A stretch of 60,949 nt of DNA. Source: an uncultured Eubacteriales bacterium. GTDB taxonomy: Bacteria; Bacillota; Clostridia; Oscillospirales; Acutalibacteraceae. The notes below the pieces were generated by a model, which saw only the letters and a program-made list of their open reading frames with translations, ran no database searches and was not told the DNA's origin. Made by a program: the position numbers and the translations under genes. Positions 17,972 through 26,904 of the stretch are shown here, piece after piece. Numbering within the stretch: position 1 is the stretch's first letter; each line of letters begins with the position of its first letter. Where the stretch lies: assembly GCA_934636435.1 (NCBI GenBank), contig CAKUAQ010000005.1, positions 1 to 60,949 on the forward strand, read 5' to 3'.

Positions 17972-20050
17972 TTAGAGTGTCTGTGCCTGCGACACCAGAT
18001 CCCGAATGTCGATCTGACCGTCACGGTTTGCATTGTAGCGCCAGGTCGCCGTCTCCAGCCCCAGCAGCGCCTGCCGCAGCAGCGTCTGGTCGTCGGCATT
18101 CACCGTGCCGTCGCCGTTGCAATCGCCAAGGACCGTTACTGCCAGCTGCTCCATCCACGCAGCAATCTTCGGTGTCAGCAGCTGATACCCATCCGCATCC
18201 GGATGGAGTTTATCCGGCAGATGGGCGCCGTCGGCGAACCAGCCGGTGACCTCCTCATCCCCAAACAAATTCAGACAGGCCACATCCCATTTCTCGCAGA
18301 TTTCCTGCGCCAGCGCATAATAGCGTTGTGCCGTGTCATCCGCCAGCGCGGGCACGCGCATCGTCACGATATAGCCCAATTTCGCCTGGGGGTATTTCTG
18401 CCGTGCGGTATACAGCAGCTCCTCAAATGCGCCGCCGAACGTAGCGGTATCAAAGCCCTCCGGGTCAAAGGAATCGGAGACAGCGCCCAGCGGGTGGGAT
18501 TTCAGCGCGTCGTTGATGCCGCCCTCCAGCACCACATAATCAAAGGCTCCGTCGGGCAGCTGATTCTTGATCTGAGGGATCCCGGCGGTCTCCATCACGG
18601 TGGAGCCGCTGACCGACCGGTTCAGCCAATCCATCCCATAGCGGATGCCGATGCGCCCGCCCCAGGACAGCCCGAATATATCGTCCCCCGCGCCGTAGGA
18701 AATGCTGTCGCCGACAAACAGGGCTTTCTGCCTATACAGGGGGCTGGCGGCGTTGCCGGAGGTGTCGGTGTCGCTCAGCTCCCGCACGGAGGGCACGCCG
18801 AACCGGGTGGTCAGCTCATTGGAGGCAAAGAAGATATAGCCCGCCTCCGTGTAGCTCCGGAGCGTCTGACCGAAAACGGTGTGTCCGTCGATGGAATACA
18901 GCACCGTGCCGTCCACCACCCGCACCGTCAGGGTGTGCTCCGCCAGATCGTTCCAGCCGGTTACCGTATCGTGTAAGGTCGACCCGCTGCCTTTATACCA
19001 ATAGGAGGCGGCGCTGGTATCCGCCGAGCAGATAGCGCCGTATTTGCTGATGTTGCACGCCACCGCATTGTCGTCAAAATAAAAGCTCCTGCCCATTTCC
19101 GTTGCGCCGAAGCCGATCAGCGTGGAGTTGTTGTGGTTGCTCCCCTGATAGACCCGATACGGCACCGTCATCTCAAAGCTCTTATATTTCCGGGTATTGA
19201 GATACACCACCGACAGGTTTTGGTAGCTGTTGTCCCAGCAGAGCTCCTGGTCATTACGCTCGACCATATCATCTTTGACCGTCCAATGCTTAGTCAAGGC
19301 GGTTGCCGTCATGGTCTCGTTGGCTTTGGCATTTCCGGTATGGTAAGCGGACAGCACCGAGGTGCTGACCAGCTCTTTGATTTCCGGTATGCCCCATTTG
19401 GCGGTCCTATCGTCCGCGCCGAACCAGATATACCCGGCGGAATAATTTGTCAGCGTACCGGTGCCCACCTGAATGCCGTCCACCCAGGCGGTGTATACCT
19501 TATCCAGCACCCGCAGGCGCAGGGTATGTACGCCCTCGGTGGCATACCCACTGATCTTGTCCGCGGGAGTCTGCCCGCCGCCTGTGATCCAGCCGCCGGT
19601 CTTGCCCCACATCAGCCCGCCGGATTGGTGGAACCCGAATACATAGGAATTGGTATCCTCGCTCCACGCCTGCGCCTTTTGGGCTCCGATGCCAAAATAG
19701 GTCTGCAAGCCATCCCCCTTGGGACGGGAGAAGGTGGTGGTCAGCTCGAAATTCTCATAGGTTTTTTTGAGATACAGCAGCGCCATATTGGGTCCGTAGG
19801 ATGCCCAGTTGCTATCGGCGGTATTTCGCACCAACAGGGTACCGTCGTCGTCGAGTTCCCAGTGACCGGACAGTGCCTCCGACGTGGGGGTCACCGTCCG
19901 CATATCGGAGGAATAATACACATCAAATATATTGGTAAAATCCTCCGCTGTAGCCGCCGCTGCCGGCAACATGGCTGTTGCGAAGACCGTCACCGCCAGC
20001 AAAACGCCCCGAATCCTTTTCAGCAGATGCCTACTCAGTTTTTTTCTCAT
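17972..20050 (-). CDS. Secreted SGNH esterase with two lectin-like modules and dockerin
   Basis: The start at 20050 (MRKKLSRHLLKR) is chosen because AAGGAGG lies 11 nt upstream; the longer frame from 20071 lacks a site. Of 692 residues, about 1-35 are a signal peptide; 35-235 and 240-430 are two modules related to the repeats in the neighbouring 1279-aa protein. About 445-620 is an SGNH hydrolase with GDS (LFVGDSISYG), 'GGIND' and 'DKLHPDADGY' blocks. The last 60 residues are a type I dockerin with two calcium loops (DCNGDGTVNADD and NANRDGQIDIRD). Such enzymes deacylate acetylated polysaccharides. The dockerin implies binding to a cohesin protein, none of which is in the window. Confidence 0.9.
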   Translation of the reverse strand: MRKKLSRHLLKRIRGVLLAVTVFATAMLPAAAATAEDFTNIFDVYYSSDMRTVTPTSEALSGHWELDDDGTLLVRNTADSNWASYGPNMALLYLKKTYENFELTTTFSRPKGDGLQTYFGIGAQKAQAWSEDTNSYVFGFHQSGGLMWGKTGGWITGGGQTPADKISGYATEGVHTLRLRVLDKVYTAWVDGIQVGTGTLTNYSAGYIWFGADDRTAKWGIPEIKELVSTSVLSAYHTGNAKANETMTATALTKHWTVKDDMVERNDQELCWDNSYQNLSVVYLNTRKYKSFEMTVPYRVYQGSNHNNSTLIGFGATEMGRSFYFDDNAVACNISKYGAICSADTSAASYWYKGSGSTLHDTVTGWNDLAEHTLTVRVVDGTVLYSIDGHTVFGQTLRSYTEAGYIFFASNELTTRFGVPSVRELSDTDTSGNAASPLYRQKALFVGDSISYGAGDDIFGLSWGGRIGIRYGMDWLNRSVSGSTVMETAGIPQIKNQLPDGAFDYVVLEGGINDALKSHPLGAVSDSFDPEGFDTATFGGAFEELLYTARQKYPQAKLGYIVTMRVPALADDTAQRYYALAQEICEKWDVACLNLFGDEEVTGWFADGAHLPDKLHPDADGYQLLTPKIAAWMEQLAVTVLGDCNGDGTVNADDQTLLRQALLGLETATWRYNANRDGQIDIRDLVSQAQTL

Positions 20051-20151
20051 ATTCCATCGTTCCTCCTTCATGTGCTGTGAAGATATACAGACAAAAATTT
20101 TCGTTTTGCGCCTGAGATTCTATACAAAAGTGTATCAGCGTGAAGAAAAAA

Positions 20152-20161
20152 TGTATATACA
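20152..20161. promoter_or_regulatory. Palindrome TGTATATACA, copy 1 (possible operator)
   Basis: This is a perfect 10-bp palindrome in the AT-rich divergent region between the SGNH-dockerin gene and the AraC gene. An identical copy lies 94 bp to the right. A regulator site is inferred from the duplication and position only. Confidence 0.4.
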
Positions 20162-20245
20162 CGATATACCCGAATTACGATTTTTTATGGACAAAATAGC
20201 ACAATTGGTTTGTGGGTAAAGACTTCGTTTAATCCACGGATTTGG

Positions 20246-20255
20246 TGTATATACA
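20246..20255. promoter_or_regulatory. Palindrome TGTATATACA, copy 2 (possible operator)
   Basis: Second perfect copy of the 10-bp palindrome, upstream of the AraC promoter and downstream of nothing coding. The rest of 20051-20372 is AT-rich non-coding DNA where I could not place a good promoter for the minus gene. Confidence 0.4.
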
Positions 20256-20372
20256 GCAAAATGCATAATAGAAAAGTAAATGGTATGCGCATATTTGCAA
20301 ATAAAACCGATTTTTTCTCGCGTATCGCGTCTTGGCTGCGCCGCCGGAGAAAAGAACGCCGCAGAAAAAATA

Positions 20373-20401
20373 TTGACAAATTGCGCTTGCACTACTATAA
20401 T
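20373..20401 (+). promoter_or_regulatory. Consensus sigma-70 promoter of the AraC-GH3 operon
   Basis: TTGACA at 20373-20378 and TATAAT at 20396-20401 are separated by exactly 17 bp. Transcription would begin near 20408, giving a leader of about 45 nt before the AraC ATG at 20454. Both boxes are perfect, so this promoter should be strong unless repressed. Confidence 0.85.
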
Positions 20402-20453
20402 CAACTCATTCCGCAGACGAAGCCCTGAAACAAACCGAAAGGCGGTGCCGACC

Positions 20454-21392
20454 ATGCTGATCATCAACAGTGCCTTTTATGCCAACAGCGAGGTAGACTT
20501 GCCCAACAATACGGAATCGCTGTTCGTCACCAGCGCCGGGCATCATGCGCTGCTGAAGCTGAACGAATTTTCCACCATCCGGCCCTACGGACGGCGGGAT
20601 TACCAGGTCCTGTTCGTCAAGAGCGGCAAGCTGTATTATACGGTGGGCGAGCAGGAATTTGTCTGTGAGGAAAACACCGTTGTGTTTTACCGTCCCCATG
20701 AGCCGCAGTTTTACACCTATTATCTGAAGGACAACCCGGATATCTACTGGCTCCATTTCACCGGCAGCGAGGTGGAGGAATGGCTCACCCATCTGGGATT
20801 GAACGATAAAAAGCACTATGCCGTGCGGGAATCGAAAAACTACACCCGCCTGTTTGACGGGATCATCTCCGAGCTGCAGCGGCAATCCCCCAACTATGTG
20901 GAGATTATCAATCTGCAATTCAAGGAGCTGCTCTACTATTTCTCCCGGGGAGTTTACCAGCTGAGCCTGAAGAAGGTCAATATGTCCAAGGAGGTCAGCG
21001 ACACCATCGCGTATTTCAACAAACACTTCAACGAGTCTTTTGACGCCGAACGCTATGCCGCCTCGCTGAATATCAGCGTCAGCTGGCTGCGGCGGCTGTT
21101 CCGCCAGCAGACCGGGGTCAGCATCAACCGCTTTCTGACCAGTCTGCGCATCGACAAGGCGAAGGCGCTGATGTGCTCGGATCTGAAGATCTCCGACATC
21201 GCCGAAATGGTCGGCTTCCAGGATCAGCTGTATTTCAGCCGGGTGTTTAAGCACTGCACCGGTCTGTCACCCCGGGAATATAAGAACCAGCAGATGAATC
21301 TGGAGGTGCTGTCCATGAATCAGGTGCCGTGGAAGGAAACCCGTAAGATCAACGAAAGAAGGATGAATCATGCGCTTAAATCCCCCAAGTGA
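20454..21392 (+). CDS. AraC-family transcriptional regulator with cupin sensor domain
   Basis: ATG at 20454 follows AAAGGCGG; the frame is open further upstream but that part overlaps the promoter. The 312-residue product has an N-terminal cupin-like sugar-sensing domain (about 30-160: 'DYQVLFVKSGKLYYTVGEQEF', 'YWLHFTGSEVEEWL'). The C-terminal double helix-turn-helix (about 185-285) ends in the family signature 'ISDIAEMVGFQDQLYFSRVFKHCTGLSPREYK'-like region. It is the first gene of a plus operon with GH3, GH28-like and SGNH genes, and its end overlaps GH3 by 23 nt. It probably activates this operon in response to a sugar ligand, possibly also the divergent esterase gene. Confidence 0.92.
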   Translation: MLIINSAFYANSEVDLPNNTESLFVTSAGHHALLKLNEFSTIRPYGRRDYQVLFVKSGKLYYTVGEQEFVCEENTVVFYRPHEPQFYTYYLKDNPDIYWLHFTGSEVEEWLTHLGLNDKKHYAVRESKNYTRLFDGIISELQRQSPNYVEIINLQFKELLYYFSRGVYQLSLKKVNMSKEVSDTIAYFNKHFNESFDAERYAASLNISVSWLRRLFRQQTGVSINRFLTSLRIDKAKALMCSDLKISDIAEMVGFQDQLYFSRVFKHCTGLSPREYKNQQMNLEVLSMNQVPWKETRKINERRMNHALKSPK

Positions 21393-23559
21393 GGCGAAAA
21401 TAGAGGCTCTGTTGCAGGTAATGACCGTGGAGGAAAAGATCGGTCAGCTGTATCAGGTGGGGCCTTCCCCCGTGGGCGGCTTTACCGTTTCCGCCGAGGA
21501 TGCCCGGCAGATGCGGGAGAGCGGAAAAATCACCGAGGAGGAATACGCCGCCATTTTGGAAAACTCCCTGCTGGACGGACGGGAGGACATGATTCGACAG
21601 GGGCGCATCGGCTCCTTTATCGGCATCAATGACCGCAAAAAGGCCAACCGTCTGCAAAAAATCGCCGTGGAGGAGAGCCGGCTGGGAATCCCGCTGATCT
21701 TCAGCATGGATGTGGTGCACGGACACCGGACGGTTTTCCCCATTCCGTTGGGAGAAGCCTGCTCCTTTGACCCGGCGCTGTTCCGGGAGACCGCCCGGGC
21801 GGCCGCCGGGGAAGCCGCGGAGGATAATGTGCGCTGGACCTTTGCACCCATGATGGACGTGTCCCGGGACCCCCGCTGGGGGCGGGTGGCGGAGGGCGCC
21901 GGTGAGGACCCGTATCTGACCTCTGTGTTTGCCGCCGAAAAGGTGCGGGGTTTTCAGGGGGATGCACTGGATGCCCCGGACAGTATCGCCGCCTGCGCCA
22001 AGCATTTTGCCGCCTACGGCGCCTGCGAGGGCGGCCGGGATTACAACACCACCGATATGAGCCTCAATCGCCTGCACGAGGTGTATCTGCCGCCCTTCCG
22101 GGCGGCGGTGGAGGCCGGCTGCGCCACCGTCATGGCTGCTTTTAACGATCTCAACGGATTGCCCTGCACCATGAACCCCTATCTGCTGCAAACCGTGCTG
22201 CGGGAGCAATGGCAGTTTGACGGAGCGGTCATCAGCGATGCCCACGGCATCGAGGAATGCATCGCCCACGGCACGGCCAAGGATCCGGCGGATGCCGCCG
22301 CCAAGGCGCTGACAGCCGGAGTGGATATGGATATGGGCACGGAGTTTTATACCCGGCATCTGGAGGAGCTGCTGGAGGCGGGGACGGTCACGATGGAGGA
22401 CATCGACCGGGCGGTGCGGCGCATCCTGCGGCTGAAAGCCGCCGTGGGGCTGTTCGACCGTCCCTATGCGGAGGAGCCGGAGGAAAGCTGCGCCCTCAGC
22501 GATGCCCACCGGGCGTTAGCCAAACGGGCAGCGGCGGAATCGGCGGTGCTGCTGAAAAACGAGGGCGCTCTGCCGCTGAAAGCGGGGCAAAGGATCGCTG
22601 TCGTAGGCATTTTTGCCGACAGCTCCTTTGATATGCTGGGGACCGCCGGACAGATCAGCGCCGATGCCGCCACCGTGACCACGCTGGTGGAGGAATTGAC
22701 CCGCCGCCGGGCGGATTTCGTTTATGCGCCCGGCTTTGACCGACAGTATGCGCTGAATCGGGAGGAATTGGAGCGGGTCACGGCCGGATGCGATACGGTG
22801 ATCGCCTGTGTCGGCGAGCAGCTGTGCGAGTCGGGAGAAGCGAACTCCAGAAGCAACATCTCTCTGTCCGGGGAGCAGGACGCCCTGCTCGCATGGCTGC
22901 ACAGGGCCGGGAAACAGGTGATCACACTGCTGTTCACCGGTCGTCCCATGGCCATTGGCGATGCCGTCGAAAACTCCGATGCGCTGTTGGTGGCGTGGCA
23001 TCCGGGCACCGAGGCAGGCCCGGCGCTCTGTGATCTGTTATATGGCATCGAAAATCCCGGCGGCCGGCTGACCATGAGCTTTCCCCGCAATTCCGGTTCG
23101 CTGCCCTACTACTATAATCACGTGCCCACCGGCCGCCCGGCGGACGATACCAACTGGACCTCCAAGTATAGGGACTGTCCTTATACACCGCTGTTCCCCT
23201 TTGGCTACGGCCTGTCCTATACTGCCTTTGCCTATTCCGGAGAGCAATGCACCTTTGCGGACGGGCAGCTGCGCTGCGCCGTCACGGTGAAAAACACGGG
23301 CTCCTGCGCCGGTACGGAGGTCGTTCAGCTGTATACCCATCGGCTCTGCGCCGAGACCACCCGCCCGGTACGGGAGCTGAAAGCCTTTGCGCGGGTCTGT
23401 CTGGAGCCGGGGGAGGAAAAAGAGGTGCGGTTTTCTCTGCCCCGGGAACGGTTCGCCTATCCCCGTTTCGACGGCACATGGGGCAACGAGCCGGGGGACT
23501 ATGAGGTGTTCTTGTCCGGCAATGCCGCCGAGGGCACGCCGCTGCGTGTAACCTTCTGA
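21370..23559 (+). CDS. Family 3 glycosidase (beta-glucosidase type)
   Basis: The 729-residue enzyme has no signal peptide, so it is cytosolic. The N-terminal TIM barrel (about 1-340) carries 'KHFAAYGACEGGRDYN' and the nucleophile motif 'VISDAHGIEE' near residue 290. The alpha/beta sandwich (about 370-580) and C-terminal fibronectin-III-like domain (about 640-729) follow, giving the full BglX-like architecture. ATG at 21370 has AGAAGG upstream, inside the end of the AraC gene, so the two are translationally coupled. GH3 enzymes release terminal beta-linked glucose, xylose or related sugars; BglX-like layout favours beta-glucosidase, but xylosidase is possible. Confidence 0.92.
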   Translation: MRLNPPSEAKIEALLQVMTVEEKIGQLYQVGPSPVGGFTVSAEDARQMRESGKITEEEYAAILENSLLDGREDMIRQGRIGSFIGINDRKKANRLQKIAVEESRLGIPLIFSMDVVHGHRTVFPIPLGEACSFDPALFRETARAAAGEAAEDNVRWTFAPMMDVSRDPRWGRVAEGAGEDPYLTSVFAAEKVRGFQGDALDAPDSIAACAKHFAAYGACEGGRDYNTTDMSLNRLHEVYLPPFRAAVEAGCATVMAAFNDLNGLPCTMNPYLLQTVLREQWQFDGAVISDAHGIEECIAHGTAKDPADAAAKALTAGVDMDMGTEFYTRHLEELLEAGTVTMEDIDRAVRRILRLKAAVGLFDRPYAEEPEESCALSDAHRALAKRAAAESAVLLKNEGALPLKAGQRIAVVGIFADSSFDMLGTAGQISADAATVTTLVEELTRRRADFVYAPGFDRQYALNREELERVTAGCDTVIACVGEQLCESGEANSRSNISLSGEQDALLAWLHRAGKQVITLLFTGRPMAIGDAVENSDALLVAWHPGTEAGPALCDLLYGIENPGGRLTMSFPRNSGSLPYYYNHVPTGRPADDTNWTSKYRDCPYTPLFPFGYGLSYTAFAYSGEQCTFADGQLRCAVTVKNTGSCAGTEVVQLYTHRLCAETTRPVRELKAFARVCLEPGEEKEVRFSLPRERFAYPRFDGTWGNEPGDYEVFLSGNAAEGTPLRVTF

Positions 23560-23605
23560 CAGCGAACCGCTTTTCACCATATCGACCTGCAAAGGAGATA
23601 ACGCC

Positions 23606-25120
23606 ATGCTGGTGCTTCCGAAAATCCCAACCGTCAGTGACGGCCTGTTCGTCGCATTCGGCAGAACCGAATTCGGTATGTATGCCTCCGATACGGAAGA
23701 CACGGTTTTCAAGCTGCTCAATGACAATTTCACCGTCGCCGTCAACGGAGAGGACTGCCAGGTGCGGGAATGCCGCGTGTCCGCCTTCCCCTTTAATCGC
23801 CCGTGGCCGGGGAAACAGCGCCCCTTTGCGCAGAGCGAATCCTCGGCCTACGTCACCTTCTATGCGGATGAGCCGGTGACGCTCCGTGTCCGGAGCCGCC
23901 GGCCGTTTACCGAGGCTACGATCCGCCCGCTTTCCAAACACGTGGTTCCCCATTGTGCCGACGGAGAGATTGTGTTGGCGCTGGAGGAGTTTGGCAGCTA
24001 TGTGCTGGAGCTGGACGGCCCCCACACCGTGCTGCATATTTTCTTCAACCCGTATCGGGAATATCCCGAGGCCCGCAGCGCCACCTATTATTTCGGGCCC
24101 GGCATTCATTTCCCCATGCTCATCCCGCTGAAAGACGGGGACACCGTGTATGTGGACAAGGAGGCGATCGTATTCGGCTCTCTGTTTACCACCGGCGCGG
24201 AAAACGTGCGGATCTTTGGCGGCGGGGTGATCGACAACAGCTGCGAGGAACGGCTCACGGAGAACTGTTACGAGCCGTATACCAAAGGCACTTTTCGCCT
24301 GTACAACGCCCGGAATGTGGACGTGTCCGACCTGATTCTGGTCAATTCCTCCACCTTTGTGCTCTCTCTGTTCAACTGCCGCAACGTGACGGTGGACAAT
24401 GTGAAGATCGTTGGGCACTGGCGCTATAATACGGATGGCATCGACGTGGTGAATTCCTCGGATGTCGCCATCCGGAACTGCTTTATCCGCTCCTTTGACG
24501 ATGTGATCTCGCTGAAAGCCATCTATGACTACGACCGGCCGGTGGAGAATATCACGGTGGATAACTGCGTTTTATGGTGCGGCTGGAGCAAAAACTGCGA
24601 GGTCGGCATTGAGGCCTGCGGCGTCGAGTATCGACATATCCGTTTCCGGAATTGCGACCTGATCCACAGCCTGAGCTCCGCTTTCAGCCTGTCCAACGGC
24701 GGATATGCGGATATGCACGACATACGGTTTGAAAATATGCGGGTAGAGCTGCAGCGGCACACCCAGTGTCAGGAATTGCAAACCGCCGACAGCCAGCCGT
24801 ACACGGGGGACGGCAAGCCCATGGCCACCATGCTGGTTGCCTGCTCAAACCGACCGTACCGCATTCGCCTCAAGGGGCCGACCCTGCGGCGGGAGCTTCC
24901 GAAAAAGCTGGGAAAGATTCATGACGTCATCTTCCGGGACATTACGGTCACCGCCGAGGATATCGACTACGCACCGCAGATCGTCATCGAATCCGTCAGT
25001 GAGGATGTGCCGTGCCGGGGCTTTTCGTTCGAGAACATTCGGATAAACGGCGTGAGACAGACGGATTTCGCCGCGTTTGATCCTGTTTTTATCCACGCGG
25101 AGGACGTGACCATTCGATAA
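23606..25120 (+). CDS. GH28-like right-handed beta-helix glycosidase
   Basis: ATG at 23606 follows AAAGGAGAT. The 504-residue product has no signal peptide. After an N-terminal beta domain (about 1-165) comes a parallel beta-helix with repeated 'NVRIFGGGVID', 'NVDVSDLILVNSS' and 'NVTVDNVKIVGH' rungs. The active-site-like motifs 'YNTDGIDVVNS' and 'SFDDVISLK' near residues 275-305 match the Asp cluster of family 28 polygalacturonases, but the downstream GHG is not clear. It lies 46 nt after GH3 and 58 nt before the SGNH gene in the same plus run. It is probably a cytosolic exo-acting hydrolase on a pectin-derived or similar oligosaccharide; specificity is unproven. Confidence 0.8.
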   Translation: MLVLPKIPTVSDGLFVAFGRTEFGMYASDTEDTVFKLLNDNFTVAVNGEDCQVRECRVSAFPFNRPWPGKQRPFAQSESSAYVTFYADEPVTLRVRSRRPFTEATIRPLSKHVVPHCADGEIVLALEEFGSYVLELDGPHTVLHIFFNPYREYPEARSATYYFGPGIHFPMLIPLKDGDTVYVDKEAIVFGSLFTTGAENVRIFGGGVIDNSCEERLTENCYEPYTKGTFRLYNARNVDVSDLILVNSSTFVLSLFNCRNVTVDNVKIVGHWRYNTDGIDVVNSSDVAIRNCFIRSFDDVISLKAIYDYDRPVENITVDNCVLWCGWSKNCEVGIEACGVEYRHIRFRNCDLIHSLSSAFSLSNGGYADMHDIRFENMRVELQRHTQCQELQTADSQPYTGDGKPMATMLVACSNRPYRIRLKGPTLRRELPKKLGKIHDVIFRDITVTAEDIDYAPQIVIESVSEDVPCRGFSFENIRINGVRQTDFAAFDPVFIHAEDVTIR

Positions 25121-25178
25121 GTCTGCGGCATCCAATGGGAGTGATTCCGCACTTTTCTTAAAAATGGAGAGGAAATTC

Positions 25179-25844
25179 ATGGATCGTTTTCAGGAAAACA
25201 TCGTCCCGGCGGAGAGCCAGAACAACGGCTGCTATTTTGAGGTGGCTGCCGGGGACGGCCCGCGCATACTGTTCGTCGGAAACTCCATCACCAAGCATGG
25301 GATCAAGCCGGATATCGGCTGGTATCGGGATTGCGGCATGGCGGCGTCCTCGGCGGAAAAGGATTATGTGCATATCCTCGGCGCCCGTATTGCCCGTGTG
25401 TGCCCCGGCGCGGCCATACGCATTTTGCAGGTGGCGGAGTATGAGCGGAATTTCATGCAGATGGAACCGGCTGAGGCCTATGCGGATGTGGCTGCGTTCC
25501 GACCGGATATTGCGCTCTTCTTTTTCGGCGCCAATGTGGACCACGCCTACGACGAACAGCCGAGCCATACGAAATCCTTCGGCCGGGCGGTGGAGGAGCT
25601 GCGGCAGACGCTGGATAGGGGGGATACCCGGTTTGTGATCGCACAGGGCTTTTATGTGCGCCCGGTGCTGGATGCCGAGAAGGAGGCCGTCGCCGCCAGG
25701 CACGGGGACATTTTTGTGCGGCTGGAGGACATTCGCAGCCGGGAGGATACCCACGGAGACTTTAATCACCCGAACGATGCGGGGATGCTGGCCATCGCCG
25801 ACCGGTTCTGGTCGGTCATCGAGCCGCTGCTGAAGAAACGGTGA
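25179..25844 (+). CDS. Cytosolic SGNH/GDSL hydrolase
   Basis: ATG at 25179 is chosen because GGAGAGG sits 6 nt upstream; the in-frame ATG at 25164 precedes that site. The 221-residue protein without signal peptide carries 'ILFVGNSITKHG' (Ser block I), 'FFFGANVDHA' (block III) and 'DFNHPNDAGMLAIADRFW' (Asp-His block V), a complete SGNH triad. The family includes acetylxylan and rhamnogalacturonan acetylesterases. Being cytosolic and last in an operon with GH3 and GH28-like genes, it probably removes acetyl groups from imported oligosaccharides. The esterase role is inferred from family and context. Confidence 0.85.
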   Translation: MDRFQENIVPAESQNNGCYFEVAAGDGPRILFVGNSITKHGIKPDIGWYRDCGMAASSAEKDYVHILGARIARVCPGAAIRILQVAEYERNFMQMEPAEAYADVAAFRPDIALFFFGANVDHAYDEQPSHTKSFGRAVEELRQTLDRGDTRFVIAQGFYVRPVLDAEKEAVAARHGDIFVRLEDIRSREDTHGDFNHPNDAGMLAIADRFWSVIEPLLKKR

Positions 25845-25914
25845 ATGGGGGACACGCGTCGCCCTGCGGTGCGTAGTTTTTGGAGCTCTCCCCGCCGCAG
25901 CCGGAACAGCATAT

Positions 25915-25946
25915 AAAAGCAGGAGTCGCATGCGACTCCTGCTTTT
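25915..25946. terminator. Bidirectional terminator between convergent operons
   Basis: This is a perfect 32-bp palindrome: half-site AAAAGCAGGAGTCGCA followed at once by its exact complement, with TTTT on either exit. It lies 71 nt past the plus SGNH stop and 38 nt before the minus GH1-fragment stop, so it can end both converging transcripts. Confidence 0.88.
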
Positions 25947-25983
25947 GTGTGTTGTCCCCTGTATGCCGGGCTCGCCCGGTGAG

Positions 25984-26889
25984 TTAACGGCTCAGCGACG
26001 GCATCTCATGGAGGTACTTCCTGAGGATATCCTGATTGAACCCGTTGTTCTCAATGATTTCTTTATAGAATCCGGCGGAGGGCTTGGGGGTTCGTTCAAA
26101 GGTGGTTCTGTCCACACTGCACAGCCCAAAGCGCGGCTTAAAGGAGGTCCATTCATAATTATCCAGCAGCGACCATTGCAGATAGCCCCGCACATCCGCG
26201 CCCATCTCCATCGCCTCCCGAATAGCGGACAAATACAGCGAAAGATAGACGATGCGGAACCGGTCGTCGTCGCAGCTGCATCCGTTTTCCGTAATATAGA
26301 TCGGCTTATCGGTCAGCCGGGTCAGATTGGCGATCATACACGCGGGGTAAAACTCCTCCAAATAAAAATCCATCGGCGTCAGCTTCAGCTCCATATGCCG
26401 ATACCGCTCCCCGGTCAGGTTCTTTTTCTTTCCGTCGATCATGGTGCGGGTGTAGCTGTTCACCGACCAGTAATCCACCGTGTTTTTGATTTCGGGCAGA
26501 TATGCGCCGTCCCGGCCGGGGTACAGCAGCTCTCCGGTTCTCATCGCATGAAAAAAGAACTCGTGATCCGTAAAATCGCAATATTCCGTCATCAGACGGT
26601 CCAATGTTGCATGGGGGTTCCGCGGCATATACTGCACTAATGCGTGCACCGTTGAAACCGGTGCGTCCGTATATTGCTTGATGATGTGATATCCCATGGC
26701 GTGCGCTTTCACGCTGTTCAGCTTGAAGTCCACATCTTTTTTCAGATTGAATTCATTGATCACATTATAGAAAATGAAAATATATCGTACATGATATATT
26801 CCTCCTATCCTCCATAGAAACGGTCGCGTCGCCGCCTGCAGCACCGGGATCGCAAAAGCTTTCGGCAGCCGGACCGATGCAGGTTTCAA
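25984..26889 (-). pseudogene. 5'-truncated family 1 glycosidase remnant
   Basis: The C-terminal half of a GH1 enzyme is clear: nucleophile motif 'IYITENGCS' and the 'YLQWSLLDNYEW' block. Recognisable homology starts only around 'AHAMGYHIIK', so about 170 N-terminal residues of the usual 450, including the Asn-Glu-Pro acid/base region, are missing. The open frame begins with TTG at 26889 and the first 35 residues do not look like GH1. A strong AGGAGG with an ATG 8 nt later (26792) exists, but that frame hits a stop after 10 codons and is one base out of phase with the GH1 frame. A deletion plus frame change is the simplest reading. It is last in the GH78 operon. Confidence 0.75.
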
Positions 26890-26904
26890 TGGGTATTCCG
26901 TCTG

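Noticed and set aside
20280..20453. Upstream extension of the AraC coding frame
   Set aside because: It runs through the TTGACA/TATAAT promoter, so it cannot be translated from that transcript; the ATG at 20454 has a ribosome binding site.
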